A stretch of DNA of 64,000 nucleotides from Hevea brasiliensis (lineage: Eukaryota; Streptophyta; Magnoliopsida; Malpighiales; Euphorbiaceae). Positions 22,241-33,790 of this stretch are shown here, one piece after another; within the stretch, counting starts at the first letter, position 1, and every line of letters starts with the position of its first letter. A program made the position numbers and the translations under genes. Where the stretch lies: assembly GCF_030052815.1 (NCBI RefSeq), contig NC_079498.1:69798992-69862991 (forward strand), written 5' to 3'. The notes under the pieces were generated by a model. The model searched no databases and was not told the DNA's origin. It saw nothing but the letters and a program-made list of their open reading frames with translations.

Positions 22241-25200
22241 TGTAACACCCTCCCGATAGCAACTCCGTACATTCTACTGTTTCGGTGACCAGTGTCGGTC
22301 CGGACAGCTAGAACGTCCGGAAAAATATTTAAACTAAAGTGAGGAACCATAATTAACTTAAATATTAATAAGAAAAATTTAGAAAAAATTTTAGAAATAA
22401 AATACAACTAAGTTGAACGAGCCGGTGCCCTAGCGATGGGTAACCCAGTGGGAAGTTGCGGTTCTCGCAACTAGGAGACCTAGACCTAGGGGAAAATTCA
22501 TAAAATAATTTTTGAGACTCCAGAGAAGGGTCATTGAGGTTCCTATGGCATTAGAATGCCAAGAAAATATTTAGAAAAATTTTTCAATCGGTACAGACAA
22601 TTTTAGCCCGTTAAGCCAAACGGAGGGCATTTTGGTCATTTCGCCTTTAGAGGTGATTTTTGGCCGACTTGTCCAGTTAAGTAAATAATTATTATGACAC
22701 AAAATATGAATAAATATTGCTAAAAATTAAATTGAAATTTGGTAGAAAAGAAAAGAAAGAAAAAGGAGCTAAATTGGGAATTATGATGTCATGCTTAGGT
22801 AATTAAAAATGCTATGGCCAAGCACAATTAAGCAAGACAATTAAAATGAAATAAAAATGGATAAAGGAGGCAGAATTCTAGAAACTAAAAAGAGCAGCCC
22901 TCTTCTTCTTCAAGACGTCTCACTCACCTCCCCACATTCCACCATTAACAAACCTTCCTCCCTCCATTTTTCCTAGCTCCCTTTCACTAAAAACCTTAAT
23001 TGCTAACACAAAAATTCATTCTATCATCTTGGTGATTCTTGTGTGAGCAAAAAGAAAAGGAAACCAAGACTTTGAGCAAGTGGAAAAATTCACTCCATAA
23101 GAGGTTAGTGACCTAAACCTTGAATCTCACTTTAATTTCATGTTTAAGAACTATATAGGTGAGCAAATGACCAAGAAATTTGATGAAAGACATTGGTAAA
23201 TTTTGGCAGCCATGGTTAGGGTAATATGGTGATAATTTTTGGGGAGCTAACATGCAAGTATGGCTGCCCTTAAAGTGTAACTTATAAGTGAATTGATAAA
23301 TGCAATGATAATGCATGATTTTGAATTGTTGAGTTAGGGTTTGGGTTGAAGAATGAGACTTGATCTTGTGATGATGGAAGTATGTTTTAATGGTCAATTA
23401 GTGACCATTTTGTTTGGTTTGAATCAAAAATGAACTGAATTGGGTTATGGGATTTGAGGTTGATGTGGCTGCCTTGTGTAACTTGCAGGTGTGGCTGTGA
23501 GTCCAGCCTGTTTGGACAGCCATAACTTAACTTGTAGAGGTTCAATTGGTGTTTGGCCAATTGGACATGAAAGTAGACACAAAATGGCACCACTTTGGTG
23601 AAGAAACTATGCCCAAAAGACCAAACCAAGTGGACCAAAAACTTGCCTCAACCCGGGTGTCCTGCAACCAGTTTCTGCAGAATGACCAAATGAATAGTGA
23701 TTGTTCATTTGGCCATAACTCAGTGTAGAATGGTCCAATTGACCTAAAATTTTACCAGAAACAAGCTGAGATACAGACCAACAACTTTCATGAAGGAACC
23801 TGCCCCAAATTATGACCAAAACCTATCCAACAAGGGAGTTGAAATTACTATTTACTGCACTGTAGATATGGTCAGTCCTGAAATTTTTCAATCCGGCCAG
23901 TTGTGGTTTTTGGACCATAACTTGAGCTAAAAAACTCCAAATGGAGTGATTCAAAAAAAGAAATTTAACTAGGCAAAATAAGGAACAACTTTCATGTTTA
24001 TCATTTTCTCAAATTCCCACTGCAACAGTAACTAATGAAACAGTAAATATAGGGTATAAAAACTAAAAATTCTGCTCCATTAATTTTAAGCTTAGAAATG
24101 GTGTTAGTAATCAATGCCAACAAATTTTGAATGCAAAATGTGGTATGTTGGGAGTGTTAAAACCAATGCACCTATTTTTTATACAAAAGTCAACATTTTT
24201 GTTGACTAATGAAGGGAATAGTAACACCAAAACTTGAAATTCAAAAATTGAAAGATTTTAAAGTGACAAATGCCCTAGTATACCTAACAAGATTGGTTTG
24301 GATAGTTTGGCATGCCAATAGGGTTCAGTTAGTAGTACTGCACATGGCATTATGCCATTCTGTGATTTCATGGCTTTTAGCCATTCTGACTTTGTATTGA
24401 AATTTGGCCTAGTGCCTGATGTTATTACAGCTTATTAGCTGTTCTGTTGCACACCGGGAGATACATATGTGACCAATGGTGTGACGGCCCGAGGTACTTG
24501 ATACCCAGTGCCAGTTTACCTGTTTATCCAGTCTAGTCGTCTAGTATAGGTTACTTGGGCAACCAAAAATGAAAGTGGATAAATTTAACGACATAATGAA
24601 TATAACAAGTACAAAATAATTAAGACTACAAATACTCATTGAAAATTTAATTGCAATAAGACATCGATACATTCACTGCATATTTAATTTCTGTTATTTC
24701 TTTTTATTTTATTATTGGCACCACTAAGCATTATTGCTTAGCGCGTTGCTTTTGCCACGCGTAGGTTTTGGAGATATCTTGTGAGAGCCCGAAGAAACCC
24801 GCAGTGGGTGAGACCTCCTGCAGCTCTACATAGTGTCCGTGTCACCTCACCGTCATCAGTGCATTGGTAGGACACTAGGTTTTATTTTGATATTTTGTAA
24901 TTAACTTTTACTTCCTCATATGTAATTGAAACTTATGTAATGTATTTTGGTATTGATGTAAATATTAGATATTGTGTTTGTGAATGAAAAAGTGAATATT
25001 TATTTATGACTTTTACATGATTATAATATGAGATGAATGATTGAGAAATGGAAATGTTGATGAAAAACATATTGAGATTTTGATGATGAAATGGAGTTGG
25101 GATTGCTGGAAATGATTATTGGAAGTGTTTTTCACAGGTTCCGAAGAACTGTTTTCTCCATTTTTAGCCGGTACTCTGCTGGATTTTCTATAAAATTTTT

Positions 25201-25383
25201 GAAACCTCAAATAAATTATAATTTCAATAAATGACTTAAAGAGTTATATTTCACAAGTTATATTCAAAACTATAATAAAAATAAATTAAGGAAGAATAAA
25301 AAATGATTGAGATAAAATAGAGTGTTCCAAAATTTAGTGTGACATATCTTACTCGATATCTTGTACGGGTAAGGGGTGTCACA
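22241..25383 (+). mobile_element. CHR-C2 left LTR
   Basis: The 3,143-bp LTR runs from TGTAACACCC to GGGGTGTCACA. It shares only its end blocks (the TTCGGTGACCAGTGTCGGTC region and GCGATGGGTAACC), an inverted CCAAT pair (23543-23563) and the paired hairpins with families A and B. The frames 23113-23397 and 23387-23819 (minus) recur in the right LTR and have no known domain. Confidence 0.95.
24724..24760 (+). other. Paired hairpins in LTR (CHR-C2 left)
   Basis: The first stem is CTAAGCA/TGCTTAG with loop TTAT (perfect, 7 bp). The second is GCGTTGC/GCCACGC with loop TTTT and one mismatch. The stem sequences differ from families A and B but the architecture is the same. Confidence 0.75.
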
Positions 25384-25388
25384 TTTAG

Positions 25389-25400
25389 TGGTATCAGAGC
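25389..25400 (+). other. CHR-C2 primer binding site (tRNA-Met type)
   Basis: TGGTATCAGAGC begins six bases after the LTR end (25383). Confidence 0.93.
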
Positions 25401-25510
25401 ACGGTTTAGGCGTTTCTGGGCCTAGATTGAGTCCATACCATGCATTGCATTTGTAAGAGTTGAGGTGACACTAATGCAGATCTGTTTGTCTTTGTTATTT
25501 TGAATAGGAT

Positions 25511-26359
25511 ATGGACCCTACATCACAGAGAGCAGTTGAGGAGGAAGTGGAGAGTCATGCTCCACTTGCAGCAGCTGAGACTGGGGGTAGGGGAGAACCT
25601 ACTCCGCCAGCTCAAGCAGAGCCTGCTCAGCCTCCACAGGCCATGTTCCAGCAAATGGCCGAATTCTTCAGACAAATGGCTGGGGTAATGCCAGCACCAC
25701 CACCACCACCACCACCACCACCTCCACAGCAGAAATCACACCTGGAAAGACTAAGAAAATTTGGAGCAGTGGACTTCTTTGGCAAGAGAGAAGATAATTC
25801 TATTACAGTCGAAAATTGGTTGAACAGAACAGGCAGAGTTTTAAAACAACTCCACTGCACTCCTGAACAAAATCTAGAAGCTGCTGTATCTCTGTTGCAA
25901 GATGATGCATATGAATGGTGGGATACGGTGTCCAGTGAAGTGCAGCCAGAAGTAATAACTTGGGACTTCTTCCTCTCCGAATTCAAGATGAAATATGTGG
26001 GTAGTGTATACCTGGAAGAGAGAAGAAGAGAGTTCATTAACCTGAGGCAGAGACAGCTAACAGTGACCGAGTATGAAAAGGAATTCTTCAGATTGAGCAG
26101 CTATGGAAGGGAGATAGTCCCTAATGAGGCTGAAAGGTGTAAGAGATTTGAAGAGGGATTAAATGACAACATAAAGATCATGATCACTGCCTTGGGAATC
26201 ATCGACTTCACCAAGTTAGTGGAAGCTGCAGTAAAAGTTGAAAAAGTAAGAATAAGTGAGCAGACCAGAAGAGAGAGACAGCAGAAGAGGGGCCCAAGTC
26301 AGTTTAGTTCATCTCCTGCATCTAGGAAGAAGTTCAAGGGTCCATCTGCACAGAGTTGA
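25511..26359 (+). CDS. gag: CHR-C2 Gag, N-terminal and core (282 aa to a stop)
   Basis: It starts at ATG 25511 (MDPTSQRAVEEE), 110 bases after the primer site. Residues 44-58 form the Gln/Met-rich motif (MFQQMAEFFRQMAG) seen in all gags here. Residues 63-72 are a run of ten prolines encoded by CCA/CCT repeats. The retrotransposon gag domain spans about 85-245, with AYEWWDTV at 133-140, FLSEFKMKYV, and the basic helix EERRREFINLRQ. A Lys/Arg/Gln tail follows. It is closed by TGA at 26357-26359, before the zinc knuckle, so this frame makes a Gag lacking its nucleocapsid part. In relatives Gag and Pol are one frame; here pol sits in a different phase. Confidence 0.85.
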   Translation: MDPTSQRAVEEEVESHAPLAAAETGGRGEPTPPAQAEPAQPPQAMFQQMAEFFRQMAGVMPAPPPPPPPPPPQQKSHLERLRKFGAVDFFGKREDNSITVENWLNRTGRVLKQLHCTPEQNLEAAVSLLQDDAYEWWDTVSSEVQPEVITWDFFLSEFKMKYVGSVYLEERRREFINLRQRQLTVTEYEKEFFRLSSYGREIVPNEAERCKRFEEGLNDNIKIMITALGIIDFTKLVEAAVKVEKVRISEQTRRERQQKRGPSQFSSSPASRKKFKGPSAQS

Positions 26360-26698
26360 GGTCAATCACAAGGTCAGGGTCAGTCTCAGGGGCCCAGGCC
26401 ACAGTTTACCCCTAGAAGAGGTCAGTCCACACCATCAGTGGGCAGCTCTCCAGGGATGGGGTTCAGGGGACCAGCCCCAAAGATCTTCTCGCATGTCCAC
26501 ATTGCCTGAAGTGGCATAAGGGGAGTGTTGAGAGTGACTGTGCCTCGCTAAGGTGTGGGTCGACAGAGCATCACCGAGGAACCGCCCACGCAGAACTACT
26601 ACAACCGCTCCAACACAAGTAGATGCACCGCCTCGCACCACAAAGGGGTAGGAAATCTGGCAAATCTGAGGCAGTGGGACCATCACAGAGGCCTGCAT
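26360..26698 (+). pseudogene. gag: CHR-C2 gag C-terminus with degraded zinc knuckle
   Basis: The sequence after the gag stop encodes a Gln/Gly/Pro-rich linker and then Cys/His-rich sequence (about 26490-26580, with RCGSTEHH in one frame). The frame of the knuckle differs from that of gag, and a TAG occurs near 26623. From about 26640 the frame again matches pol and runs straight into the CHR-B2 target site TGCAT (26694-26698). It continues in phase at 38814 on the far side. Confidence 0.75.
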
Positions 26699-27365
26699 TG
26701 TCACACCTTACCCCTCTGTAAGGCATAACATGATCCCGTAGAATGCCTAATGAACTACCGAACTTCACCTACCGATAACTCATTAAGTACCCTACCAGGG
26801 ATTTTAAAACAATTTTCTTATTTATGACAAGTGGTGAGCGTTTCTAATAAATATTTAAAACATTTAGTTGAAATTAAAACTAATTAATATTTTTGGCCAT
26901 TTTAGTTTCCCGCAAATTTTATAAAAATTTTGACAGAGTTTCCTCTGTATTTTGAGAAAACCGTTCTTCGAATACCTGTAAAAAAAAACACTTCCAAAAA
27001 TATTTCACAACTCCCAACCACCAATAATTCTCAAATCAACTCAATCAAGGCACTTCAAATAATTTCATAATACAAATCAAGATTTCTCATCTCCAAGTAT
27101 TTAATATCTTCATTTACAAAACATAAAGTAGAAAATTTATGTTTACAAATATTAAATTTACAGAAACAAACCCAACATAATATTATTACAATTTATTTAC
27201 AACTGCTCAATTTACATTGATACTTATGACATTACAGTATTTACATCAAAATAACCATAAGGGTATAAAACAATACCCGTACAAAAGCTTGATGTGATCT
27301 TAAACTCAAGAGTACTCACTCTGCTTTTTCCTTGCTCTTATCTCATGACAAGAATTAAACTATCG

Positions 27366-27385
27366 CTGAGTATAAACATACTCAG
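27366..27385 (-). other. LTR hairpin 1 (CHR-B2 3' LTR); hairpin 2 lost
   Basis: Stem CTGAGTAT/ATACTCAG is intact. The partner of the second stem, GCGACAGT in the 5' LTR, is replaced by CATGACAAG here (27344-27352). Confidence 0.72.
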
Positions 27386-29071
27386 TGGTGCACAATAAAG
27401 ATTTAAAATGTGATACATAAATCATTTATTGAAGAAACATAATTTGAAAACTTCACAATCACATTTCACAAATATCAAAGCTCATAACAACTCATTTTGT
27501 TAAATAATATATTAAACAACAGTTTAGTCAAACAATTACATAAACACAGTGTTGCCAAAGTTGTACACAACTTAAGCCATGACACAAAATTTCCGATCAA
27601 TGCCGTGTTGTACACCACGACAAAGCAATCTCAACCCCATTAATCGAAACCAATGAGGGAGGTGGCTAGCTAGCTAATGAGTACTCATCCGATCTACAAC
27701 CTCAACTGGCAAGCCAGAGAGGGAGGAAAATAAACGATCTCAACCCAATAAATGGAGGAGGAATAATAAGTAACTGTCATGCTAAGTGTGAATCAAAAAT
27801 TCATTTCAAACATTTCATTCAAATATTGCATACAAAAATCAATCCATTTCCAAAGTTACAATTTGATCGCAAGGTGGCAACACAAAAGTTCATAAATTCA
27901 TAATGCGTAATAAATCAATTTTTCAAGGATAAAATGCTTAAATAGGGTTTATTGTGCACAAACCTCAAGCGAGTCGTCCCTTAGCCTCGACTCGTTTCCT
28001 CGGGTTCCTTCCCGATATTCTTTTCAACTGAAACACAAAATTTGACAATGTTTCAGTACTAGAACTTAACATAAATCCCAAAATGAATTTTAACTTCGCA
28101 TTTACCTATTTCTAACGTGTTAAATTCGACGTTCTCGAAATTTTGTGTTTCGGTTACTATTCATCGCACTATTTAAGTCAAATAATTGACTTTCTAAGGA
28201 TTAATAGGTATGGGAACTCCAACTTCACCCACATACCACATTTTGGTCACCAAACTTGTTGGTTTTGGTCACTTTTTCAAAGCATAGGTCATTTTTGGCA
28301 AAATTGCCAATTTTCGGTTTTGTGATCCGAAGTTGCACTATTCCATTGGTCGATCTACTGTTGGACTTTGACAAAACTTCCTTCATAGAAAATGTTCCTT
28401 ATTGTCTTAAGTGTATTCTCATTTTTGGATCACCTCAATCGGAGTTTTGTAGCTCAAGTTATGGCCAAAATAAGTTTACTCGCTCACGCAATCGCTCATA
28501 CTGCACTTTTGGGTTCTGGCAGATTTTGGTTCAACTTTGGTCAGTAATTTGATCAAGTTAAGTTCATAATTTGGTCTAACTTTCTTCAGATGAAATGTTC
28601 TACTATGTCTTAGGTTTCCATCGATTCAAGAATCGCCTAAATCTGAGTTTTCTAGAGAGAGTTATAGCCATCCAAACATTGCTGCTCCACTGAAAATTCT
28701 GCAGAGTTTCAGTACAGTAATTTTAACTTTTCTCAATGATTTTGAAAGGGTTAATGGCCTAATTTGGGTTGGTGTTCTTCATGAAAGTTTTAGGTCTATA
28801 TCATATCTAATTGCTGATAAAATTTCAGGTCAATTTGACCTACCTAGCTCGAGTTATGACCAAATGAATAGTTACTGTTCATTTGGTCAGTTTTGGTGCA
28901 GGGCAGCCTGCTATCAACTCACTTTGGTCAATTGTTTCACCAACTTTTGGTCAGTTTTTGGTCATGGTTCCTTAATGAAAGTTGTGCTCTTTTATGTCTA
29001 TTTTCATCTCCAATTGGTGGCATATCCATTAGGCTTGTAAAATTTGAGTTTTGGTCCTTCAAAGTAGGTTT

Positions 29072-29095
29072 GGTCATGCTGCCAGCAGCATGACC
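29072..29095. repeat. Family B inverted repeat (CHR-B2 3' LTR)
   Basis: Same perfect 11-bp arms around CA as at 7852-7875. Confidence 0.85.
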
Positions 29096-30360
29096 ATTGA
29101 CCTACGAATTTAGCTAAATTTTCCACCAATCCCACACAACTTATTTGGTCATAATTGACCATTAATTCATGTCACAATAGGTTAAACATGCCATTTATGC
29201 ATTTCTTCAAATTTTAGTTCACTAACCCTAACATTCAAACCCTAATCTCACTAATTCATTGTGTTTAACTACTTTCAAAGCCTTAAACCATAATAACTCA
29301 ACTACTTAAGGTTCATATACTCATACACACCTTTAAGTCCATCAAATTCATACACACACATCAAAACCCTAGCTGGATGAATTTGTCTTTAATCCTCCCA
29401 CCATTAATTTCTTTTCATTTTAAGTATATTCCTAGGTTAATTAAGCTATAAACATAACTAAATCAACTAACAATTCAAGTTTAGTTTACTAACCTTGTGT
29501 GCATAATTTCTTCTCCCTTTTCTTCAAATTTTTCTTCTTTCTTTTCTTTGAATCCTCTTTCCTAGTTGTCCAAACAACATCTAGTTATGGTAGGACAATT
29601 GGCCATGGTTGGATTTTGGTTCTTCAAGCTCAAAAATGAGCTTTCATGGTGGTTTTGGTGTGGGAGAGAGAGAGTGACGTTTTTTTGAAGAAGAAGATTT
29701 GTGTTTTAATTTTTTTTTCTTTTCTTTTCTTTATCTTATAGAAGACCACAATTCCCAATTTAATAATTCACTAAATTAATTTGTTTATGACATCATTCAT
29801 GATGTCATCAACTTTGACTTTTCCATCTTCTTCCTCTTTTTCTTTTTTTTTTTATTAGTTCTTTAATTTAATTCTCTATTCCGAAATTTTCTTTTCTTTG
29901 ATTTTATTTGACAGTTAGGTCAGGAGTCAGCTCTCGGGGTCAATTGACCAAATCGCCCCTCACCGATTCATCCCGGTTTGCAAATAATCCAATATTTCTT
30001 CCGGCTCCCTGACCTAATTATTTGACTGGCTTAACAGTTCTTTTTCATGATTTTCTCTTTTCCACTGTGTTCATAAGGGTCCTAAGGACCGCAGCGTCAC
30101 TTTTTACGGTTCGAAATTTGAGTTTAAAATGACTTCGCAGTCGTTCCCGAGGAGGTCACTCATCACTGTGACTCTCGGCTCGTTTAACCTCTTATGTTCT
30201 GTTTTTCTTATTTATAGTTAACTAATTAAACATTACTAATTATTTGTGTTTATGGCTTCTCAAATTGTCTTAGGTGTGGCTCTAATCCCAATAATTGTCC
30301 GGACCGACACCGATCACCGGAACAGTGAAATCTACCAGGCTATGCAACGGGGGTGTTACA

Positions 30361-30374
30361 ATTCTCCCCCCCTT
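30361..30374 (-). other. CHR-B2 polypurine tract
   Basis: The minus strand reads TTAAGGGGGGGAGAAT directly before the 3' LTR. Just upstream is GTAAAATTTCGAGAC, the same pre-tract motif as in CHR-A1 and CHR-C2. This is the expected primer for plus-strand DNA synthesis. Confidence 0.88.
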
Positions 30375-31580
30375 AAATAAATTTTGTCTCGAAATTTTAC
30401 CTGGTATCAATCTCTGAATAGTCAGGTGTTGTCTCCTCATGTCCTCCTCTCGTTCCCAAGTAGCTTCTTGGCCCGAATGATGGTTCCACAGCACTTTTAC
30501 CAACGGTATCTACTTATTCCGTAGCTGCTTCACCTCATAAGCCAGAATCTTTATGGGTTCTTCTTCATATGTGAGGTCTGGATTCACTTCTATTTCTTCT
30601 ACTGGTAGTACATGAGATGGGTCTGATCGGTATCTCCTCAACATGGACACATGGAAGACATTATGTATCTTCTCCAACTCTGGAGGTAGTGCCAAACGAT
30701 AAGCCAAAGGACCCACTCTTTCCAGAACCTCATATGGCCCGATAAAACGAGGACTTAGTTTTCCCTTTCTGCCGAATCTCATAATCCTCTTCCAAGGAGA
30801 AACCTTGAGGAAAACTTTCTCACCCACTGCATACTCAATATCCCTTCTTTTCAAATCAACATAGGACTTTTGACGGTCTGATGCAGCTTTAAGTCGATCT
30901 CTGATCACCTTGATTTTCTCTTCAGTCTGTTGAACAATTTCGGGTCCGATCATCTTTCTTTCACCCACGTCATCCCAACACAACGGGGTTCTACATTTTC
31001 TGCCATACAAAGCTTCATATGGAGGCATCCCAATGCTTGATTGGTAGCCGTTGTTGTAAGCAACTCAATCAAAGGCAAGTGTGTATCCCAACCGCCTCAA
31101 ACTCAATCACACAAGCCCGTAGCATATCCTCCAAAATCAATTACCCTCTCGTGATCGCCATCTGTCTGTGGATGGAATGCAAGATCAAGTTCAATCTAGT
31201 TCCTAGGCTCTCTCAAGACTACCCTAATCTAGAAGTGAACCTAGGATCTCTCGTCGATACGATAGATACCGGCACTCCATGCAATCTCACAATCTCATCG
31301 ATGTACAACCCGCCAATCTGTCAAACAGTAGTCCATTCGATCGGCGTAAAATGAGCAGACTTGGTTAGTCTGTCAACAATGACCCAAATCGCATCATGAC
31401 TCTTCTCGTGTCTTCTAAGTCCCATCACAAAATCCATTGTTATTCTCTCCCATTTCCATTCTGCATCGGTAGTGGATGTAACAACCCAGTGGTACTTGAT
31501 GCTCGCTTTACTTGCCGACAAGTTAGGCATTTAGAAATAAACTCGCCACATCTCTCTTCATACCCATCCACCAAGAATGC
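30375..31580 (-). pseudogene. pol: CHR-B2 integrase core, C-terminal domain and chromodomain
   Basis: Frame 31530-31321 has the start of the integrase core ([15 protein letters not shown], with the first catalytic Asp, and [13 protein letters not shown]). It then breaks: 31320-31029 is shifted repeatedly. Frame 31028-30510 holds the C-terminal DNA-binding region (YEALYGRKCRTPL, KVFLKVSPWKRIMRFGRKG, LSPRFIGPYEVLERVG). It ends at TAG (30510-30512). The same phase then reads VKVLWNHHSGQEATWE, a chromodomain, with no stop until 30282, inside the LTR. There is no intron-like insert at the point where CHR-C2 has one. Confidence 0.85.
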
Positions 31581-31584
31581 TCCT

Positions 31585-32290
31585 TTAACCCTTTATACAT
31601 TTTTGTGCCACGTGGTGCATGGCAAAAGGAGACTCATGTGCTTCCTTCAAAATGATCTTCCTCAATTCAACATCAATAGGAACACATATTCTGCCCTGGT
31701 GTAGCAGTAAACCATCATCTCTGACTGAGAACTCTGGTTTCTTGCCCTGCCGGACTTCTTCCAACAGCTTCTGATACCTTTCATCATTCTGAGCAGCCAT
31801 TCTGATCTGATCAATCAACACTGGCTGTACATGCCATGCAACTGCTGTCTGCCCCTCATCATTAATCTCTAAATTGGCATGTAAGGATCTCACCTTATGT
31901 ATCAAAGACAAAGGAGTAACCCGTAGACTTGCCATAGTCTTGCGACTTAAGGCGTCAGCCACAACATTAGCTTTCCCTGGCTGATAGTCTATCAGACAAT
32001 CATAGTCTTTTATCAATTCTAACCATCTCCTCTGTCTCAAATTCAGCTCTTTCTGGGTGCCCAAATACTTCAAACTCTTATGATCTGTGTAAATGTAACA
32101 CTTCTCCCCATACAAATAATGTCTCCAGATCTTAAGAGCAAACACAATAGCTGCAAGCTCCAAGTCATGTGTTGGATAATTCCTCTCATGCGGTTTTAGC
32201 TGGCGTGATGCATAGGCAATAACATTTCGATCTTGCATCAACACACAACCTAACCCATTGTGAGAAGCATCGCTATAAATCAGGTACTCT
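31585..32290 (-). pseudogene. pol: CHR-B2 RNase H and integrase zinc-binding region
   Basis: The frame from about 32290 to 31585 encodes [10 protein letters not shown] (first catalytic Asp), [16 protein letters not shown] (Glu), [12 protein letters not shown] (Asp) and [12 protein letters not shown] (Asp), so the four acidic residues of the Ty3 RNase H are present. It continues into the linker and the histidine part of the integrase zinc finger ([12 protein letters not shown]), where it ends in a stop at 31585. Upstream, 32290-32462 is shifted, so the RT-to-RNase H tether is broken. Confidence 0.88.
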
Positions 32291-32462
32291 TTACCCGGCA
32301 GTAGGTAAAGTTAGATCGAGCCTCTGTCAAACATCTTTTAATTCATCAAAACTTTGCCGCATTTATCCGCCCACCGAAATTTCACATCTTTTCTAAGTAG
32401 CTTGGTCAATGGAGATGCCAACATGGAGAATCCTTCACAAATCGAGTAGTATCCAGCTAACC

Positions 32463-33200
32463 CTAAAATCTGCGAATCTCTGTGACATTTCTGGGTGGCT
32501 TCCAATTAAGGACAGCTTCAATCTTGCTAGGATCTACCTTAATGCCCTCTTTTGACACTACATGCCCCAAAAAGGATATCTCCTTCAGCCAGAATTCGCA
32601 CTTCGACAATTTGGCATATAGTTGTTTCTCCCTCAAAGATTGCAGTACAATCCGCAGATGTCTATCATGCTCTTCTGCATTCCTCGAATAGACTAATATA
32701 TCATCGATAAATACCACAATAAACTGGTCGAGGTATGGTCTGAAAATAGTGTTCATCAGATCCATAAAAGCAGCCGGAGCATTGGTTAACCCGAATGGCA
32801 TGACTAGGAATTCATAATGGCCATAGCGGGTTCTAAAGGCAGTTTTAGAAATACTCTGCTCTTGTACTTTCAGCTGATAATAACCTGATCTCAGGTCAAT
32901 TTTGGAAAACATACCGCACTTCAACTGATCAAACAAGTCATCAATGCGGGGCAATGGGTATCTGTTCTTTATTGTCACCTTATTCAACTGCCGATAGTCA
33001 ATACACAAACGGAGAGTGCCATCCTTCTTCTTTACAAACAATACTGGCGCTCCCCAAGGTGACACACTAGGGCGAATGAAGCCCTTATCAAGCAACTCTT
33101 GCAACTGCACTTTCAATTCTTTTAGTTCTGCTGGTGCCATTCTGTATGGCGTTATGGAGATTGGGTCCACACCAGGCATAACATCAATTTGAAATCGCAC
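32463..33200 (-). pseudogene. pol: CHR-B2 reverse transcriptase (245-codon intact segment)
   Basis: The frame covers most of the RT. It includes [33 protein letters not shown] (catalytic Asp), [17 protein letters not shown] and [11 protein letters not shown] at residues 163-173 (the FIDD box), followed by [16 protein letters not shown] of the connection. All key residues look conserved. The ATG at 33200 is internal, because the true frame continues from protease, which is shifted. The stop at 32463 falls in the thumb (TEIRRF). Confidence 0.9.
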
Positions 33201-33790
33201 TTCTTTTCTCGGAGGTAATCCGGCAATTCATCAGAAATACATCCGTAAAGTCACATACTGATAGGAATGTCCTTCTTTGGACTCCCACTTGGGTGTCTAT
33301 CACATGTGCCAAGTACGCCTCACACCCTTTTCTAATCATTTTTCTAGCGGCAAATTGAAATGATGTTTGAAGGCAATAATCGCCTCTCCTCAGACATTAC
33401 ATCACCATACCGAGGAAGACCAAAAGTGACTGCCTTCGCCACAAATCAATCATGGCGTGATGCTCGGCTAACCAATCCATGCCCAAGATAATGTCATAAT
33501 CTCAAGGGCATTTCAATTAAGTCGACAGAAAAGTGTGTCCTTGGATCACCAAAGGACAACTCTATACTGACCTATTTACCCCGACCTCCGCCTAATGGAC
33601 AAGTTACTAACACATCATAGTCCATTGGTACACACGGAATAGTAGTAGAACACATCACACTAGCACTAACATACGAATGTGTGGATCCAGGATCAAATAA
33701 CACATGCACATCTTTGTCAAGGATGGAGAAATTACCAGCTACAACATCTGATGTTTCAGCCTCTTCCTTTGACGCATGGTATATACTCTA
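33201..33790 (-). pseudogene. pol: CHR-B2 protease (frameshifted)
   Basis: The minus strand encodes [17 protein letters not shown] around 33700-33640 and DWLAEHHAMID-like sequence around 33480-33440, the two halves of the aspartic protease. The frame shifts several times (around 33780, 33580, 33420 and 33340), so no protein can be made. The linker [14 protein letters not shown] sequence leads into RT. Confidence 0.8.

Larger units (their letters stand above)
26699..30360 (-). mobile_element. CHR-B2 3' LTR
   Basis: 3,662 bp. It contains the first paired hairpin (27366-27385, stem CTGAGTAT/ATACTCAG); the second hairpin is disrupted in this copy. It also has the 11-bp-arm inverted repeat (29072-29095) and GGTCAATTGACC (29938-29949). 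The frames 28143-28552 and 28893-29093 also occur in the 5' LTR and show no domain. Confidence 0.95.

Noticed and set aside
23113..23819. Minus-strand ORFs in the family C LTR
   Set aside because: Same reasoning: mirrored at 43233-43903, with no recognised domain.
28143..29093. Repeated ORFs of 60-98 codons in family B LTRs
   Set aside because: Their recurrence at 36598-37570 and 57276 follows from LTR duplication. Frames are broken in older copies, so there is no sign of coding selection.
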